Position numbers and translations under genes: made by a program. Below the pieces are notes generated by a model that saw only the letters and a list, made by a program, of their open reading frames with translations, was not told the origin of the DNA and did not search any database. Shown here one piece after another: positions 41,701 to 50,983 of a stretch of DNA of 64,000 bases. How positions within the stretch are numbered: position 1 is the stretch's first letter; every line of letters begins with the position of its first letter. Origin of the DNA: Polyangium sp. 15x6 (GTDB lineage Bacteria; Myxococcota_A; Polyangia; Polyangiales; Polyangiaceae); NCBI RefSeq assembly GCF_029960785.1, contig NZ_JASBQE010000017.1, positions 1 through 64,000 of the forward strand, written 5' to 3'.

Positions 41701-43956
41701 TCAGGGCAGCGCGGCGCCCTGGGGCAGCTCTGCGCGAAAATTCGGCGCAAGCAGATCCCGCGCGAGCTGGACCTCGACGAGATCGAGGACCGGGCTATCC
41801 GCGACTTTGCGCAAACGCTCCGCCGCCGCCGGGTCGCCGGAGGCGCGGCGTGCCATGGCCGTGTAAAACTCCGCCTCGACTCGCTGCGCCGCATTCTGTG
41901 CCGAAGCGAGCAAGCCGTCGTCCGTCATGCGCCCGAGCGCCCACTGCGCGAGTTTGACGACCCACGCGTCCCGATCGCCGTTCGTCGCGAGCGCGCGCGT
42001 GGCCGTGTCGTCCGGCGCCGCGCGGAGCTCTCGTTCGAGGAGGGAGAGCCAGAGGCCGCCGTAGATGCGCTCTTCCTGATCGACGTCGGCTTCGAGGCCC
42101 TGGCGGACGGCCGCGCGCGCCGCGTCGAGGTCGCGACGCACGAGAGCGCGCGAGACGATCTGGAGGACCGTGGCGCCGAGCGCAGGGCGATCGGTGGCCG
42201 CGACGGAGAGGGCACGATCGTGCGCGCGCCTTGCGGCCTTGGCGTCGCCGTACGCTTCGAGGACGCGGGAGAGCAAGGTCTCGGCACGGGCGCGCATGCC
42301 CGCATCGCCGCGCTGCTTCTGCGAGGCGAGCGCGGCGGTGAGCGCGTCCGCGAGCTCGGCCTTGGCGACGTCGGTTGCGCCGAGGTCGCGATGGATCTCG
42401 AAGGCGAGCATGTGCGCCTCGGCGAGGTCGGCGAGGGCGACACGCGCGTCGGGCGCGGCATACGCGCGGCGCAGGTTGTCGAGCGCGGCGGTGGAGTCCT
42501 TGGCCTGGCGATCGGCGCGCGCGACGCGGATCCACGCGGCGACCGAGGGATCACCTTTCGCGGCGGCCACGAAGAGCGGGCGCGCCGCGGCGAGGTCGCC
42601 GCTGCGTACCTCGACGGAGGCCATGAGCAAGCGCAGGCGCGCGGGCGTGGGCTCGAGGCCGGCCGCCGCGATCTCCGGTCGATCGGCGGCCGCGAGGATC
42701 GGCGCGGCGGCGCGGAAGGTGCGGCGAACGGCGTCGACGTCGCCCGCGTCGGCGTCGACGGCCATGGCCTCGAAGACGATGCGGTTCGCGGCCGCGACGA
42801 ACCGCGCGTTCGGCTGCGCCCCGAGCGCGCCCGCGAGCACGGCCGGCGCGCCCTCGGACATGCCGAGGCGCACGAGCTCCTCGGCGAGGAGCGCGGCCAT
42901 GCGGAAGTTCTTCGGGTCCTTGCGGTACGCCTCGAGCACGCTGCCCCAGACGCCCGCCTCGACGAGGCGCGGATCGAGCCGCTCTTCGCGTTCGTCCTCG
43001 TCCTCGGTCGTCGGAGCGCCCTCGTTGGCGAACGCCGCCGCGACCATCTCCCAGGCCTCCGCGTCGCCGTCCTCCGAGGCGACCATGAGGCTCCTGCGCA
43101 GCGCGGGCTCGGTGATGAGCCGGACCTCGGAGCTCTCGATGCGCGACAAAGCGCCCTGGGCGTCGCCGTGGCGGATGAAGATCGACGCGAGCATGACCGC
43201 GCCGGTCTCGATGGAGCGCGCCGCCTCCATGGCCTCGGCGCGCTCGGGCCGCTTGCCCGTCTGCCGGAAGATGCGGTTGATCTCGATGCCACGATTGACC
43301 CACGCCTCGATCGCGTTCGCCGCGGCGTCGAGTGTCTCGCCGGACGGATCGACCATCGCGCGCGCGGCCAGGTACCGCGCTTCGGCGCCGAGGCGCACGC
43401 CGGGGCTGCCCGCGTGGGTGTCGCCGATCCAGCGCTCGAGGTTCGAGAGGTGCTCGTCGAGCTCGGCGCGACCCGGGGCGCTCGTGCCGAGCGCGGCGGC
43501 GCGCATGCGCATGAGCGCGTGCACGCGTCCCTCGTCGCCGAGCGTGCTCAGGTGGCGGATGGCGCCGTCGAGCGCGCGCGCGCCGGCCGCGTCGACCATC
43601 GCGCCTTGTCCCTCGCCGACGCGGACGAGGTAGAGCGCGCCCATCACGCTCGAGGTCCCTCGCTCGGGCGCGCCGAGCGCGAAGCGTCGCTCGGCGTGGA
43701 TGAGCTGGCGGCGCACGACGCCCGCGACGGTGCCGAGCCGCTCCGGGGTGCGCGAGCCGTCCGAGAGGACACGCGCGAGCGTCGTGGCGAAGTCCGCGTC
43801 CTGGACGTCGACGGGTTTGACCGGGCCCTCGACGACCTGCACGGGGGTCTTCGTGGGCCGGGCCGAAGTCCCGCAGCCCGCGGCGCCGGCGGCGAGGAGC
43901 GAGGCGAGGATGGCTCGGGCGAACGCGCGCGCGCGGGGCGTAGATCTCGGAGGCAT
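41701..43956 (-). CDS. Large TPR-repeat lipoprotein
   Basis: 751 residues from MPPRSTPRARAFARA; a longer frame upstream lacks any signal and is not favoured. The N-terminus is basic, then hydrophobic, ending in AAGAAGC (lipobox). The rest is an alpha-solenoid of degenerate TPR-like helical pairs (for example DLAEAHMLAFEIHRDLGATD). Many Ala residues. No enzymatic domain. Such lipoproteins scaffold envelope complexes. It lies 62 bp upstream of the M23 lipoprotein gene on the same strand. Confidence 0.78.
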   Translation of the reverse strand: MPPRSTPRARAFARAILASLLAAGAAGCGTSARPTKTPVQVVEGPVKPVDVQDADFATTLARVLSDGSRTPERLGTVAGVVRRQLIHAERRFALGAPERGTSSVMGALYLVRVGEGQGAMVDAAGARALDGAIRHLSTLGDEGRVHALMRMRAAALGTSAPGRAELDEHLSNLERWIGDTHAGSPGVRLGAEARYLAARAMVDPSGETLDAAANAIEAWVNRGIEINRIFRQTGKRPERAEAMEAARSIETGAVMLASIFIRHGDAQGALSRIESSEVRLITEPALRRSLMVASEDGDAEAWEMVAAAFANEGAPTTEDEDEREERLDPRLVEAGVWGSVLEAYRKDPKNFRMAALLAEELVRLGMSEGAPAVLAGALGAQPNARFVAAANRIVFEAMAVDADAGDVDAVRRTFRAAAPILAAADRPEIAAAGLEPTPARLRLLMASVEVRSGDLAAARPLFVAAAKGDPSVAAWIRVARADRQAKDSTAALDNLRRAYAAPDARVALADLAEAHMLAFEIHRDLGATDVAKAELADALTAALASQKQRGDAGMRARAETLLSRVLEAYGDAKAARRAHDRALSVAATDRPALGATVLQIVSRALVRRDLDAARAAVRQGLEADVDQEERIYGGLWLSLLERELRAAPDDTATRALATNGDRDAWVVKLAQWALGRMTDDGLLASAQNAAQRVEAEFYTAMARRASGDPAAAERLRKVADSPVLDLVEVQLARDLLAPNFRAELPQGAALP

Positions 43957-44062
43957 CTCCGCGGAGTGTACACGGCGGGCGCGAACCTGCACGAGGCGAC
44001 GAGGGCCCCCGGGCGCCCGAGCAAGCTTGAAACCGGCGTAGACGAACCGGAGCTCTTCGCGC

Positions 44063-44461
44063 TTACGACTTCGTGTTCGGCTTGTGCCCGAGGAGCTTGC
44101 CGGCGAGCTCGTCGCCAAGCTCGTTCGCCATCAGCTTCTCGACGATCGCCTCGGTCTCGCGGCGCTCTTTGTCGTCGTTGTACTGGAACTCGATGCCCAT
44201 GCCGGCGGGGGAGTCGGGCGTGGCGTCGACGGGGCGCACGATCCACTTGACCCGACCGCGGAGGCGGAGCGGCTCGGCGAGGTTCTTGATGCTGAGCGCG
44301 AAGACGAACTCGGTGTTCACGTCGAGGGGCCGATCCGTGCGGATGAACGTGCCGCCCTTCGAGATGTTGCGCGTGTAGTCGGCGAAGAACGTGTTGAGGC
44401 GCTTGTACTCGACGTTCAGCTCGATGGCCGCGCGGCCTCCGGTGGTTCGCCGGTCACTCAC
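44063..44461 (-). CDS. PilZ-domain protein of the Myxococcus type
   Basis: 132 residues. The PilZ fold, a cyclic-di-GMP-binding module, is indicated by RRTTGGRAAIELNVEYKR, TRNISKGGTFIRTDRPLDV (the N-x-S-x-x-G element) and GMGIEFQYNDDKER. The first arginine motif is present near the N-terminus, so binding is plausible. It matches my memory of the short PilZ paralogues abundant in myxobacteria (TIGR02266). It is divergent from the acyl-CoA ligase gene. Confidence 0.88.
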   Translation of the reverse strand: MSDRRTTGGRAAIELNVEYKRLNTFFADYTRNISKGGTFIRTDRPLDVNTEFVFALSIKNLAEPLRLRGRVKWIVRPVDATPDSPAGMGIEFQYNDDKERRETEAIVEKLMANELGDELAGKLLGHKPNTKS

Positions 44462-44504
44462 GGGAAGTAACCTATCCCCAACGTCGCGAGACTACAATCC
44501 GGGC

Positions 44505-46208
44505 ATGCACTGGAAGGAGAGGCTCTCCTCGCTCAAGCAGGCCGCCGAGGGCATGGTGTTCGGGGCGCGGACGGTAGGCCGCGTCGCGATCCAGACCAAG
44601 ATGCCGCGTCACGTCCACTGGTCCGGGCTCGAAGCCACCGCGCGCGAGCTCTGGCGGACCAAGAAGGCCGCGCCGCCGCTCTTGTTCCACTTCATGGCCC
44701 ACAACGATCCCCACACCGTGGGCCTCGTGGGGCTCTCCGCGTCGCCGAGCGGCAGGCTCGTGGAGGATCGCGCGTACTCGTTCTCCGAGATGAACGAGCG
44801 GATCGAGCGCATCGCCGCGGCCCTCGCCGAGCGAGGGGTTCGGCCAGGCGATCGGGTCGCGTTGATGCTCAAGAACCGGCCGGAGTTCGTGCTGCTCCAG
44901 ATCGCCGCCGGCAAGCTCGGCTGCGGGGCGGTCAGTTGTTCGTTCCGGTCGACGCCGAGCGAACTCGAGTACGTGGCGACGCACTCGGGGGCGCGCGCGT
45001 TGTTCTTCGACGTGGACGTCGCCGAGACCGTGCGCGAGGCGGCGCCGTTGCTCGCGCAGATCGGCGCACCGCGATGCTTTTCGGTGGGCGGCGCGGTCGA
45101 GCCGTTCCCGACGCTCGAGGGGCTTGTCGCGTCGGCGAAGGGGCCGCCGCCTCCCGCGGGCGACGAGCCCGCGGTGGTGATGTACACGTCGGGCACGACG
45201 GGCAAACCCAAGGGCGCGGTTCGGCAGTTCGCGAAGGGCGCGACGACCGCGGCGCTCGCGTTCATCGGCGAGACGCCGATGGAAATGGGCGAGGTGCACC
45301 TCGCGGTGTGCCCGCTCTATCACGCGACGGCGTTCGGGTTCATCACGATGTCGTACCTCGTCGGGAGCACGGTGATCGTGCTGCGCGATTTCCGGCCCGA
45401 GTCGTTCCTCGAAGCGATCGAGCGCTACCGCGTGACCACGACGGCCGTGGTGCCGACGATGCTGCACCGGATCGTGGAGCTCGGGGAGGAGAGGATCCGG
45501 CGCTACGACACGTCGTCGCTGAAGGCGATCTTCACGGGCGGCGCGGCGATCTCGGTGCCGCTGGCGAACGAGGTGCTGCGGATCTTCGGGGACAAACTGT
45601 TCAACTTCTACGGGGCGACCGAGACGGGCGTGGTGACGCTGGCGAAGCCCGCGGATCTGCGCGCGGCGCCGGGCACGATCGGCCGCGCGATCCCGGGCGC
45701 GGAGGTGCGGCTCTACGACGAGTCCGGTCGGATCTGCGCGCCCGGCGAGGTGGGCGAGCTCTACGCGCGGAGCGGGCAGCTCTTCTCGGGCTATCACGCC
45801 GACGACGCGGGGACGCGCGACGCGATGCGGGACGGGTTCTTCTCGGTCGGCGATCTCGCGCGCAGGGACGAGCGCGGCTACTTCTTCCTCGAAGGTCGCA
45901 AGCGCGACATGGTGATCTCGGGCGGCGTGAACGTGTACCCGGCCGAGGTGGAGGGCGTGCTGCACGATCATCCGGTGGTCGCGGAGGTCGCGATCGTGGG
46001 CGTCCCGGACGAAGTGTGGGGCGAGCGGGTGCGCGCGTTCGTGGTGCTGAAGCCGGGCGCGAGCGTCGAGGCGAAGGAGCTCGAGGCGTTCGCGCGCGCT
46101 CGGCTGTCTGGCGCGAAGGTGCCGCGCGAATTCGTGTTTCTTCCGTCCTTACCGCGCAACCCGACAGGCAAGGTGCTGAAGCGCGAGCTCCGCAGCATGG
46201 CCCTGTGA
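44505..46208 (+). CDS. Acyl-CoA synthetase (AMP-forming)
   Basis: 567 residues from MHWKERLSSLK. An ANL-family ligase that activates a carboxylic acid with ATP and joins it to CoA. Visible motifs: VMYTSGTTGKPKGAVRQ (P-loop, A3), FYGATETG (A5), GYFFLEGRKRDMVISGGVN (A7/A8) and PRNPTGKVLKREL with the catalytic Lys (A10). The acid cannot be told from sequence; fatty acyl or aryl are both possible. The ATP-grasp gene follows by 31 bp and is probably co-transcribed. Confidence 0.92.
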   Translation: MHWKERLSSLKQAAEGMVFGARTVGRVAIQTKMPRHVHWSGLEATARELWRTKKAAPPLLFHFMAHNDPHTVGLVGLSASPSGRLVEDRAYSFSEMNERIERIAAALAERGVRPGDRVALMLKNRPEFVLLQIAAGKLGCGAVSCSFRSTPSELEYVATHSGARALFFDVDVAETVREAAPLLAQIGAPRCFSVGGAVEPFPTLEGLVASAKGPPPPAGDEPAVVMYTSGTTGKPKGAVRQFAKGATTAALAFIGETPMEMGEVHLAVCPLYHATAFGFITMSYLVGSTVIVLRDFRPESFLEAIERYRVTTTAVVPTMLHRIVELGEERIRRYDTSSLKAIFTGGAAISVPLANEVLRIFGDKLFNFYGATETGVVTLAKPADLRAAPGTIGRAIPGAEVRLYDESGRICAPGEVGELYARSGQLFSGYHADDAGTRDAMRDGFFSVGDLARRDERGYFFLEGRKRDMVISGGVNVYPAEVEGVLHDHPVVAEVAIVGVPDEVWGERVRAFVVLKPGASVEAKELEAFARARLSGAKVPREFVFLPSLPRNPTGKVLKRELRSMAL

Positions 46209-46239
46209 CGAGCGCAGAAGTTTGGTGTAGGAGGGCCTG

Positions 46240-47175
46240 ATGGTCCTCCGCGTTGGCTTGCTCGTCGGACGTGAGCGCTCCTTTCCCGATGCCCTGATCG
46301 CCGAGGTCGCGCGGCGCGACGCCGGCGTGGTCGCGAGTTACGCCGAGCTCGACATCACCTCGATCGATCGTCCGCCGCCGTACGACGTGCTCGTCGATCG
46401 CATCTCGCACGAGGTGACCTGTTACCAGCCGGTGCTGAAGCTCGCGGTGCTGAACGGCACGCGCGTGGTGAACAACCCGTTCTGGCGGATCGCCGACGAC
46501 AAACTCTTCGGGACCGCGCTCGCCGCGCGGCTCGGCGTGCGCGTGCCGAGGACGGTGGTGCTGCCGTCGAAGTCGTACGGCGAGGGCGTGTCGAACGAGA
46601 CGCTCTGCAACCTGCGTTTCCCGCTCGACTGGGAAGGCGCGGCGCGCGAACTCGGCTTCCCGATGTTCATCAAGCCGCACTGGGGCGGAGGGTTTCGCGA
46701 CGTCTACCGCGTGAGCTCGATGGAGGAGCTCTGGCGCACGTACGATCGGACGGGGATGCTCACGATGATCGCGCAGGAGGCGATCCCGTGGTCGCAGTAC
46801 GTGCGGTGCATCGTGATCGGCAAGGAGCACGTGCTGCCCGCGCTGTGGGATCCGCGGCTCGGGCACTTCGACCGGTACGTGCGGGCGAGCGAGACGATGC
46901 CGCCGCTCGAACCGGCGCTGCTCGCGCGCTGCGTGGAGGACGCTCGCTCGCTCTGTCGCGCGCTCGGCTACGACATGAACACGGTCGAGCTCGCGATCCG
47001 CGACGGCGTGCCGTACGCGATCGACTTCATGAACTCGGCGCCCGACTTCGACATCACGTCGCTCGGGCCCGAGCACTTTCCGTGGGTGGTGCAGAAGATG
47101 GCCGACCTCGTGATCCGGCTGGCCCACGAGGGCCCGCCGAAGCCGGCCATGAGCTTCAAGGACGTGATGCGCTGA
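46240..47175 (+). CDS. ATP-grasp family ligase
   Basis: 311 residues. The ATP-grasp layout is seen in ADDKLFGTALAARLGVRVPR (pre-grasp), FPMFIKPHWGGGFRDVYRV (ATP-binding Lys and glycine loop), AQEAIPWSQYVRCIVIGK and the metal-binding end AIDFMNSAPDFD. The family joins a carboxylate to an amine or thiol through an acyl phosphate. The substrate is unknown; a link with the upstream acyl-CoA ligase is suggested by spacing only. The stop directly abuts that of the convergent NtrC-like gene (TGATCA). Confidence 0.85.
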   Translation: MVLRVGLLVGRERSFPDALIAEVARRDAGVVASYAELDITSIDRPPPYDVLVDRISHEVTCYQPVLKLAVLNGTRVVNNPFWRIADDKLFGTALAARLGVRVPRTVVLPSKSYGEGVSNETLCNLRFPLDWEGAARELGFPMFIKPHWGGGFRDVYRVSSMEELWRTYDRTGMLTMIAQEAIPWSQYVRCIVIGKEHVLPALWDPRLGHFDRYVRASETMPPLEPALLARCVEDARSLCRALGYDMNTVELAIRDGVPYAIDFMNSAPDFDITSLGPEHFPWVVQKMADLVIRLAHEGPPKPAMSFKDVMR

Positions 47176-48186
47176 TCACTCGGCGTCGGCGAGCGCCTCG
47201 AGCGCGTCGGCCTTCGCCGTGACCGGCTTGCGGGCGCCGAGCGGCGGCGCGAGGCGCTTGCGCTTGATCATCTCGACGAGCGTCGTGCGGTTCAGGCCGA
47301 GCAAGCGCGAGGCGCGGTTCTTGTTCCAGCCCGTGCGCTCGAGCGCCTGGAGGATCATGCGCGTCTCGAACTCCTCGACCGCGGCGCGCAGATCGAGGCC
47401 GTTCACGGGGAGCGCGCCGAGCAGGAGCGGTGAGCCGTGCGGCTTCGCTCCGCGGATCTCCTCGGGCAGATCCGAGACGGTCACGTACGGGCCCTCGGCG
47501 AACGCCATCGCCTGATCGATCGCGCGGTCGAGGCCGCGCACATGGTCGGCGAAGCTGTGCCCTTCGAGCAGCGCGATCGCCTCGGGCGACAGGCCGCGCA
47601 GATCGGTGCGACGCGAGCGCGTCGCGTGCAGCTCGAAGAAGTGCTGGATGAGCAGCGGGATGTCCTCGGCGCGCTCGCGCAAGGTGGGGAGCTTGACCGT
47701 GCTCGTGGCGAAGAGCGCGCAGAGCGCGGCGTGACACCCATCCGGATCGAGCGGCGCCGTGGAGGTCGCGATGAGGCGCGTGTCGCCGCGGTTCGCCAGC
47801 GCGACGAGCTCGTCGGAGAGCTCGGGGGCGAGACGATCGATGTCGACGAGGACGAGCGTGCCGCCGCGAGCGCTCTCGGTGGCGGTGCGGAGCGCGGCGG
47901 CGTCGATGGGCGCGGCTTCGTCGGAGAGCAGGACGAGCGGGCCCTGGGCCGTCGTCTCGTGCAGGACCCGGGCGAAGAAGCGCTTGCCGGCGCCGGGCTC
48001 GCCCACGAAGAGCGCGGGCGCGCGGGACGTCGAGAGAACTCCGATGGCGTGGACGACCTCCTCGATCGCCGCGCCTTGCCCGACGATGCGCGATCCCATG
48101 GAGACGAGCGCCTGGCGTACGGCGCGGGTCTGCGAAGAGGGCTGGGTTTCGTGGCTGTGCTGGTCCTGCTGCGTGGCCGTCGACAT
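47176..48186 (-). CDS. NtrC-like AAA+/Fis protein lacking the sigma-54 contact loop
   Basis: 336 residues. A Walker A motif (GEPGAGK, 62-68) and a DNA-binding Fis helix-turn-helix at the C-terminus (NKNRASRLLGLNRTTLVEM) mark it as a relative of sigma-54 activators. However, only about 40 residues separate Walker A from Walker B, the GAFTGA loop that touches sigma-54 is absent, and Walker B reads LVLVDID instead of LFLDEIG. It cannot be an ordinary sigma-54 activator; it may be a repressor, a decoy or an activator of another kind. A strong sigma-54 promoter lies just upstream. Confidence 0.85.
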   Translation of the reverse strand: MSTATQQDQHSHETQPSSQTRAVRQALVSMGSRIVGQGAAIEEVVHAIGVLSTSRAPALFVGEPGAGKRFFARVLHETTAQGPLVLLSDEAAPIDAAALRTATESARGGTLVLVDIDRLAPELSDELVALANRGDTRLIATSTAPLDPDGCHAALCALFATSTVKLPTLRERAEDIPLLIQHFFELHATRSRRTDLRGLSPEAIALLEGHSFADHVRGLDRAIDQAMAFAEGPYVTVSDLPEEIRGAKPHGSPLLLGALPVNGLDLRAAVEEFETRMILQALERTGWNKNRASRLLGLNRTTLVEMIKRKRLAPPLGARKPVTAKADALEALADAE

Positions 48187-48230
48187 GTCAGGAACTCCCC
48201 GATGCTGAAGTCAGGTGCGGAATGGACATC

Positions 48231-48246
48231 AGCAACGGTCATGCCA
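48231..48246 (-). promoter_or_regulatory. Sigma-54 (RpoN) promoter
   Basis: TGGCATGACCGTTGCT on the minus strand fits the -24/-12 consensus TGGCAYR-N4-TTGCW at every position. The -12 element ends 44 bp before the ATG of the NtrC-like gene, leaving room for a leader of about 33 bases. The rest of the 203-bp gap (48187-48389) shows no gene; an activator site could lie in it. Confidence 0.8.
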
Positions 48247-48389
48247 GCCAAGGAATTGGCGGAGTTTCGCGGGTTTTTGTCAGACGGGGGGTCGCGACGG
48301 ACCCAGGGGGGAGTTTGTAAGCTGGCGAAATGCCGTGTGCGTCGTTCCTGTGACGGCCTTGGAAGGGGGTCACAGGAGACCCACGGGGG

Positions 48390-49784
48390 TCAACGTCGAC
48401 CCATCCTCCGAGTTCGCCGTACGAGGGCCGCGACACCGGCGAGGGCGGTGAGCGCGAGGCCCGCCGGGGCGGGGGTGGGCGCGTCGCTTCCGGCGGCGCG
48501 GCAGGCGCACCCGCTCTCCTGCGAGATGTCCTCGGACGGCGCGACGGGGCCGCCGAAGCCCACGCCCTTGAGGACGATCTCCTGGACCGGGTCGTTCGGG
48601 TCGTTGGACGCGATGAACAACGTCGCCTCGAAGGGGCCGTTCTTCCGGGGCATGAAGCGCACGGCCGTGTCCGCCGTGACGCCGGGCTCGATGTCGAGGC
48701 TCGGATCCCACGCGGGGAAGAGCTCCGGGCTGCTCGACACGATCGTCACCTTCGCGCGCGCCTCGCCCGCGTTCCACACGCTGAAGCTCTCGAGGCTCTT
48801 CTGGCCGACCTCGACCTCGCCAAAATCGATCTCGGCCTTCGGCAGCACGACGTCGGGCAGCGGGACGTGCACGCGCTGCTTGGGGAACGACCACGTCGTC
48901 TGCGTGATCGGGAAGGTGATCGGAATGTCGACGAGGTCGAACGAGAAGTTCTGGCCGAGGAGCTCGACCCACATGCCCGGGATCAAGTGGATGATGCCGT
49001 CGTAGTCGATGTTCCCTTCGGGATGCACGTCGAGGTCGATCGAGGGGCCGTTGAGATACTCGGCCTTCGTCTCGCCGCCTTCCTCGGTGATGTCGCCGCC
49101 TTTGACGCCCTTGCCCTCGGCGCTCTCCACGACGATGCGCTCGGTCGTGTACGTCGCGGCGAGCTCCATCTGCACGTCGACCTTGAGGCCGCCGTCCACG
49201 AAGACGCTGGGGATGCTGATGATGTCGCTGAGGCCGACCTCGATGATCGTCTGCGGCTGCGTCTTGCTGGAGAGCGTGGCGCCGGGGTGAAAGCCCCACG
49301 CGTCGAAGATCTCTTCACCCTCGACCTGGAAATCGATCTGCGGGACGTACGGGATGTCGCCGACCCAGTCGTACGGGATGCCGGCGATCTTCACGTGGAG
49401 CTGCGCCTGCGCGCCGAGCTCGACGCCGTAGTGATACGAGAGCAAGCCGCCGTCGGGGTTGCCCGGCGCGCGGAGGAGCAGCGCCTCGGGCCAGCTCGTC
49501 TCGAGCGCGCCCTTGAGCGAGACGCGCGTGGTCGCATAAACGCCCGCCCAGACGTGGACCTGCAAGGGCGAGTTCGCCGGGACCCAACCCGTGTCGAAGC
49601 TCCATTCGATCGGGAGTGAGTCGCTGTGCGAGAAGGCGATCGGGGCGGTCTTGCACCAGTCGGGATCGACGTCGCAATCGACGGCGACGACCTCGGCGCG
49701 CGCAGCGCTCGGAAAAAGCGCGACCCCGAGGGCGACAGCGGAGGCCGCGAGGAAACATTTTTTCGAAAGGAAGCGCTTCTTCAT
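48390..49784 (-). CDS. Surface protein with MYXO-CTERM-type sorting tail
   Basis: 464 residues. Signal peptide (about 1-30, FLAASAVALGVALFPSAARA), a long beta-rich body, an immunoglobulin-like ASPM/HYDIN-type domain (about 325-420, IDFGEVEVGQKSLESFSVWN) and a C-terminal sorting signal of Cys-containing stretch, hydrophobic helix and Arg cluster (GCACRAAG...TALAGVAALVRRTRR). This tail is the MYXO-CTERM hallmark, which sends myxobacterial proteins to the cell surface. No enzyme motif is recognisable. The function is unknown. Confidence 0.85.
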   Translation of the reverse strand: MKKRFLSKKCFLAASAVALGVALFPSAARAEVVAVDCDVDPDWCKTAPIAFSHSDSLPIEWSFDTGWVPANSPLQVHVWAGVYATTRVSLKGALETSWPEALLLRAPGNPDGGLLSYHYGVELGAQAQLHVKIAGIPYDWVGDIPYVPQIDFQVEGEEIFDAWGFHPGATLSSKTQPQTIIEVGLSDIISIPSVFVDGGLKVDVQMELAATYTTERIVVESAEGKGVKGGDITEEGGETKAEYLNGPSIDLDVHPEGNIDYDGIIHLIPGMWVELLGQNFSFDLVDIPITFPITQTTWSFPKQRVHVPLPDVVLPKAEIDFGEVEVGQKSLESFSVWNAGEARAKVTIVSSSPELFPAWDPSLDIEPGVTADTAVRFMPRKNGPFEATLFIASNDPNDPVQEIVLKGVGFGGPVAPSEDISQESGCACRAAGSDAPTPAPAGLALTALAGVAALVRRTRRMGRR

Positions 49785-49844
49785 GATCGCGGCGCATTAT
49801 CGCCGCGATGGCGCGCGAAAGCCATCCGCGATGCGCGTCGCCTG

Positions 49845-50981
49845 CTATCGCGCGCCCGCCATCGCGCCGACGGCGATCGCCACGGCCGCGAGCACGACCG
49901 CCACGAGGATCCACGGCCACCGCACAGGCTGTCCCGGGCGCTCCGCGGCAGCTTTCGTCGTCGACGCAGACTTCGACTCGAGCGCGACGGCCTTCGCGAC
50001 GGCCGTGCGGAGCTCGAGCTCGGTGTCGCCCGTGGCGAGCGCGTCGGCGTCGTCCACGGCGGCAGGCGCGATGACGTGATGCTCGTCGCGCGCGGCGGAG
50101 AGGGCCTCGGCGAAGGCGCGCGCGGTCTCGTACCGCTCGTCGGGGTTTTTGGCGAGGGCGCGATGGACGACGGCTTCGAGCGCAGGCGGGATGTCGCGAT
50201 CGGGGCTCGACGCGCGCGGGGAGGGGACGGGCTCGGTGAGGTGCGCGGTCATGGCCGCGATCGGCGTCTTGCCCGCGAACGGCGCGCGGCCCGTGAGCAT
50301 CTCGAAGAGCAGGACGCCGGCCGCGTAGATGTCGCAGCGATGATCGAGCTCGTCGCCGCGGACCTGTTCGGGCGACATGTACTCGGGCGTGCCGAGGATC
50401 ATGTTGCGCTCGGTGAGCGAGGTGCCCGACGGGTCGCGGTGCAAGGCCTTGCCGAGGCCGAAGTCGACGACCCAGACCATCGGTACTCGTCCCGTGCCGA
50501 GCTCGCCCTGGATGATGACGTTGCCGGGCTTGAGGTCTCTGTGCACGAAGCCGCCCGCGTGCGCGGCGCCGAGCGCGGCGCAGATCTGGAGCGTGATCTC
50601 CACGGCCTCCTCGATCGTGGGCCTGTGCTTGCGCAACGTCGCTTCGAGCGAGAGGCCCTCGACGTACTCGAGCACGAGCACGGGCAGGCCGTCGTCCTCG
50701 GTGACGTCGAGCAGGCGCACGATGTGGTTGCCTTCGAGCTGCTTCAGGATCGAGGCCTCGCGCGTGAAGCGGCGCGAGAAGTGCGGGTCGAAGCAGAGGC
50801 TCCGGTGGATGACCTTGAGCGCGACACGCGCGTCCGTCTCGCCGTCCGTGGCGACGTAGACGATGCCCGTCGCGCCCTCGCCGACGACGGACTCGACGGT
50901 GTACCGCGAGGCGACGACGGTGCCCGGCGCGAGGTACGCGACGTCGGAGGAGACCGGGGCGCGCGTCTCGCCTTGCTGCAC
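49845..50981 (-). CDS. Hanks-type Ser/Thr protein kinase with C-terminal membrane anchor
   Basis: 378 residues from a GTG two bases after the LysM gene stop; GGGAGG precedes it. The kinase domain (about 20-290) is complete: VVGEGATGIVYVA, VALKVIH, HRDLKPGNVII, VVDFGLGK and MSPEQ. A single helix ends the protein (WILVAVVLAAVAIAVGAMAG), leaving no external domain. It would be tail-anchored with the kinase in the cytoplasm. The tight coupling to the LysM protein suggests an envelope-signalling pair. Confidence 0.93.
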   Translation of the reverse strand: MQQGETRAPVSSDVAYLAPGTVVASRYTVESVVGEGATGIVYVATDGETDARVALKVIHRSLCFDPHFSRRFTREASILKQLEGNHIVRLLDVTEDDGLPVLVLEYVEGLSLEATLRKHRPTIEEAVEITLQICAALGAAHAGGFVHRDLKPGNVIIQGELGTGRVPMVWVVDFGLGKALHRDPSGTSLTERNMILGTPEYMSPEQVRGDELDHRCDIYAAGVLLFEMLTGRAPFAGKTPIAAMTAHLTEPVPSPRASSPDRDIPPALEAVVHRALAKNPDERYETARAFAEALSAARDEHHVIAPAAVDDADALATGDTELELRTAVAKAVALESKSASTTKAAAERPGQPVRWPWILVAVVLAAVAIAVGAMAGAR

Positions 50982-50983
50982 GC

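Noticed and set aside
41641-44250. Long plus-strand open frame opposite the TPR lipoprotein
   Set aside because: Arg/Ala/Gly-rich shadow. The minus-strand protein has a lipobox and a helical solenoid pattern.
44475-45971. Open frame antisense to the acyl-CoA ligase
   Set aside because: Low-complexity His/Arg/Ala product opposite a gene with every ANL motif.
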